In this document: positions 5,210-5,294 of the stretch, piece by piece
How the letters are laid out: each line of letters begins with the position of its first letter
How positions within the stretch are numbered: position 1 is the first letter of the stretch
The notes under the pieces: model-generated
Told to the model about the DNA's origin: nothing
The model's input: only the letters and a program-made list of their open reading frames with translations
Databases searched by the model: none
Position numbers and translations under genes: made by a program
Assembly (NCBI GenBank): GCA_964558875.1
Contig: CAZLGM010000220.1
Coordinates: 1-5,294, forward strand
DNA from: CAZLGM01 sp964558875
GTDB lineage: Bacteria; Desulfobacterota; Desulfobulbia; Desulfobulbales; Desulfocapsaceae
Length of the DNA stretch: 5,294 nucleotides
Direction: 5' to 3'

Positions 5210-5294
5210 TCACGGATTCAGGTAACATACAGATCGCCTGAATTCACTTGATTTTTCAAGAAAAACATCTATATCTTTCAGCTGTTGAACATCC
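5210..5294 (-). CDS. Possible C-terminal end of another minus-strand gene
   Basis: From the right edge, one minus-strand frame is open for 27 codons to TGA at 5210-5212, encoding DVQQLKDIDVFLEKS followed by SEFRRSVCYLNP. The other two minus frames hit stops within 13 codons. The peptide has a plausible amphipathic helical pattern and no obvious oddity, but this length stays open by chance about a quarter of the time. I do not recognise a family. Confidence 0.25.
   Translation of the reverse strand, partial: DVQQLKDIDVFLEKSSEFRRSVCYLNP

Larger units (their letters stand above)
4882..5294. other. 413-bp region with palindromes and a long hairpin, no certain gene
   Basis: This is the upstream region of the DUF362 gene. 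It contains perfect palindromes at 4903-4912, 4914-4923 and 4972-4985, an imperfect inverted repeat of about 100 bases (5019-5117), copy 2 of the 22-bp repeat, a small GC hairpin (5116-5127), and at the right edge a possible end of another minus-strand gene. I could not find a convincing promoter for the DUF362 gene on the minus strand. Confidence 0.75.

Noticed and set aside
5216..5243. Inverted repeat ATTCAGG-14-CCTGAAT.
   Set aside because: Seven-base arms with a 14-base loop, no T-run and no clear position relative to a gene; may lie inside the possible partial gene at the right edge.
5180..5251. Plus-strand mini-frame of 23 codons from ATG at 5180.
   Set aside because: No ribosome binding site, very short, and no coding features.

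Overview
The window holds three recognisable genes, all on the minus strand. In transcription order they are a Tat-exported DUF362 protein (4881 to 3790), a secreted two-part protein with a sugar-isomerase-like TIM barrel (3670 to 1991), and a large cysteine-repeat/IPT-TIG-like surface protein (1599 running off the left edge at 1). All three products start with an export signal or membrane anchor, so this is an envelope or secretion locus. A fourth minus-strand gene may end at 5210, but only 28 codons of it would be visible and the support is weak.

The organism cannot be named from the sequence. A Tat signal, a Sec signal, a secreted isomerase-like enzyme with beta-sandwich modules, and mixed base composition (genes 2 and 3 look richer in G+C than gene 1, an impression and not a computation) suggest an environmental Gram-negative bacterium. 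Lineages such as deltaproteobacteria, Planctomycetes-like groups or uncultured phyla would fit, but that is inference only.

Layout. 1-1599: partial surface-protein gene. It has an N-terminal membrane anchor, a Lys/Ser-rich linker with a run of ten A, four Cys-containing repeats of about 35-39 residues, then two IPT/TIG-like repeats, the second cut by the window edge. 1600-1990: gene-free, with a possible promoter overlapping a palindrome and a 12-bp-arm hairpin. 1991-3670: the isomerase-like gene. 3671-3789: short spacer with a candidate promoter whose -35 touches a 22-bp repeat. 3790-4881: the DUF362 gene. 4882-5294: largely gene-free but rich in structure: three perfect palindromes, one hairpin of about 100 bases, and the second copy of the 22-bp repeat.

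The most unusual non-coding signal is the pair formed by the long hairpin (5019-5117) and the 22-bp direct repeat. One repeat copy is the right arm of the hairpin. The other lies 9 bases past the DUF362 stop codon, so the two copies bracket the DUF362 gene and its upstream region. Most imperfections in the hairpin become G-U pairs when the plus strand is read as RNA. The most unusual coding signal is the architecture of the left-hand protein.

How the genes cooperate is not shown. DUF362 and the isomerase-like gene are co-directional and 119 bp apart. They could share transcription, but the spacer has its own promoter candidate.
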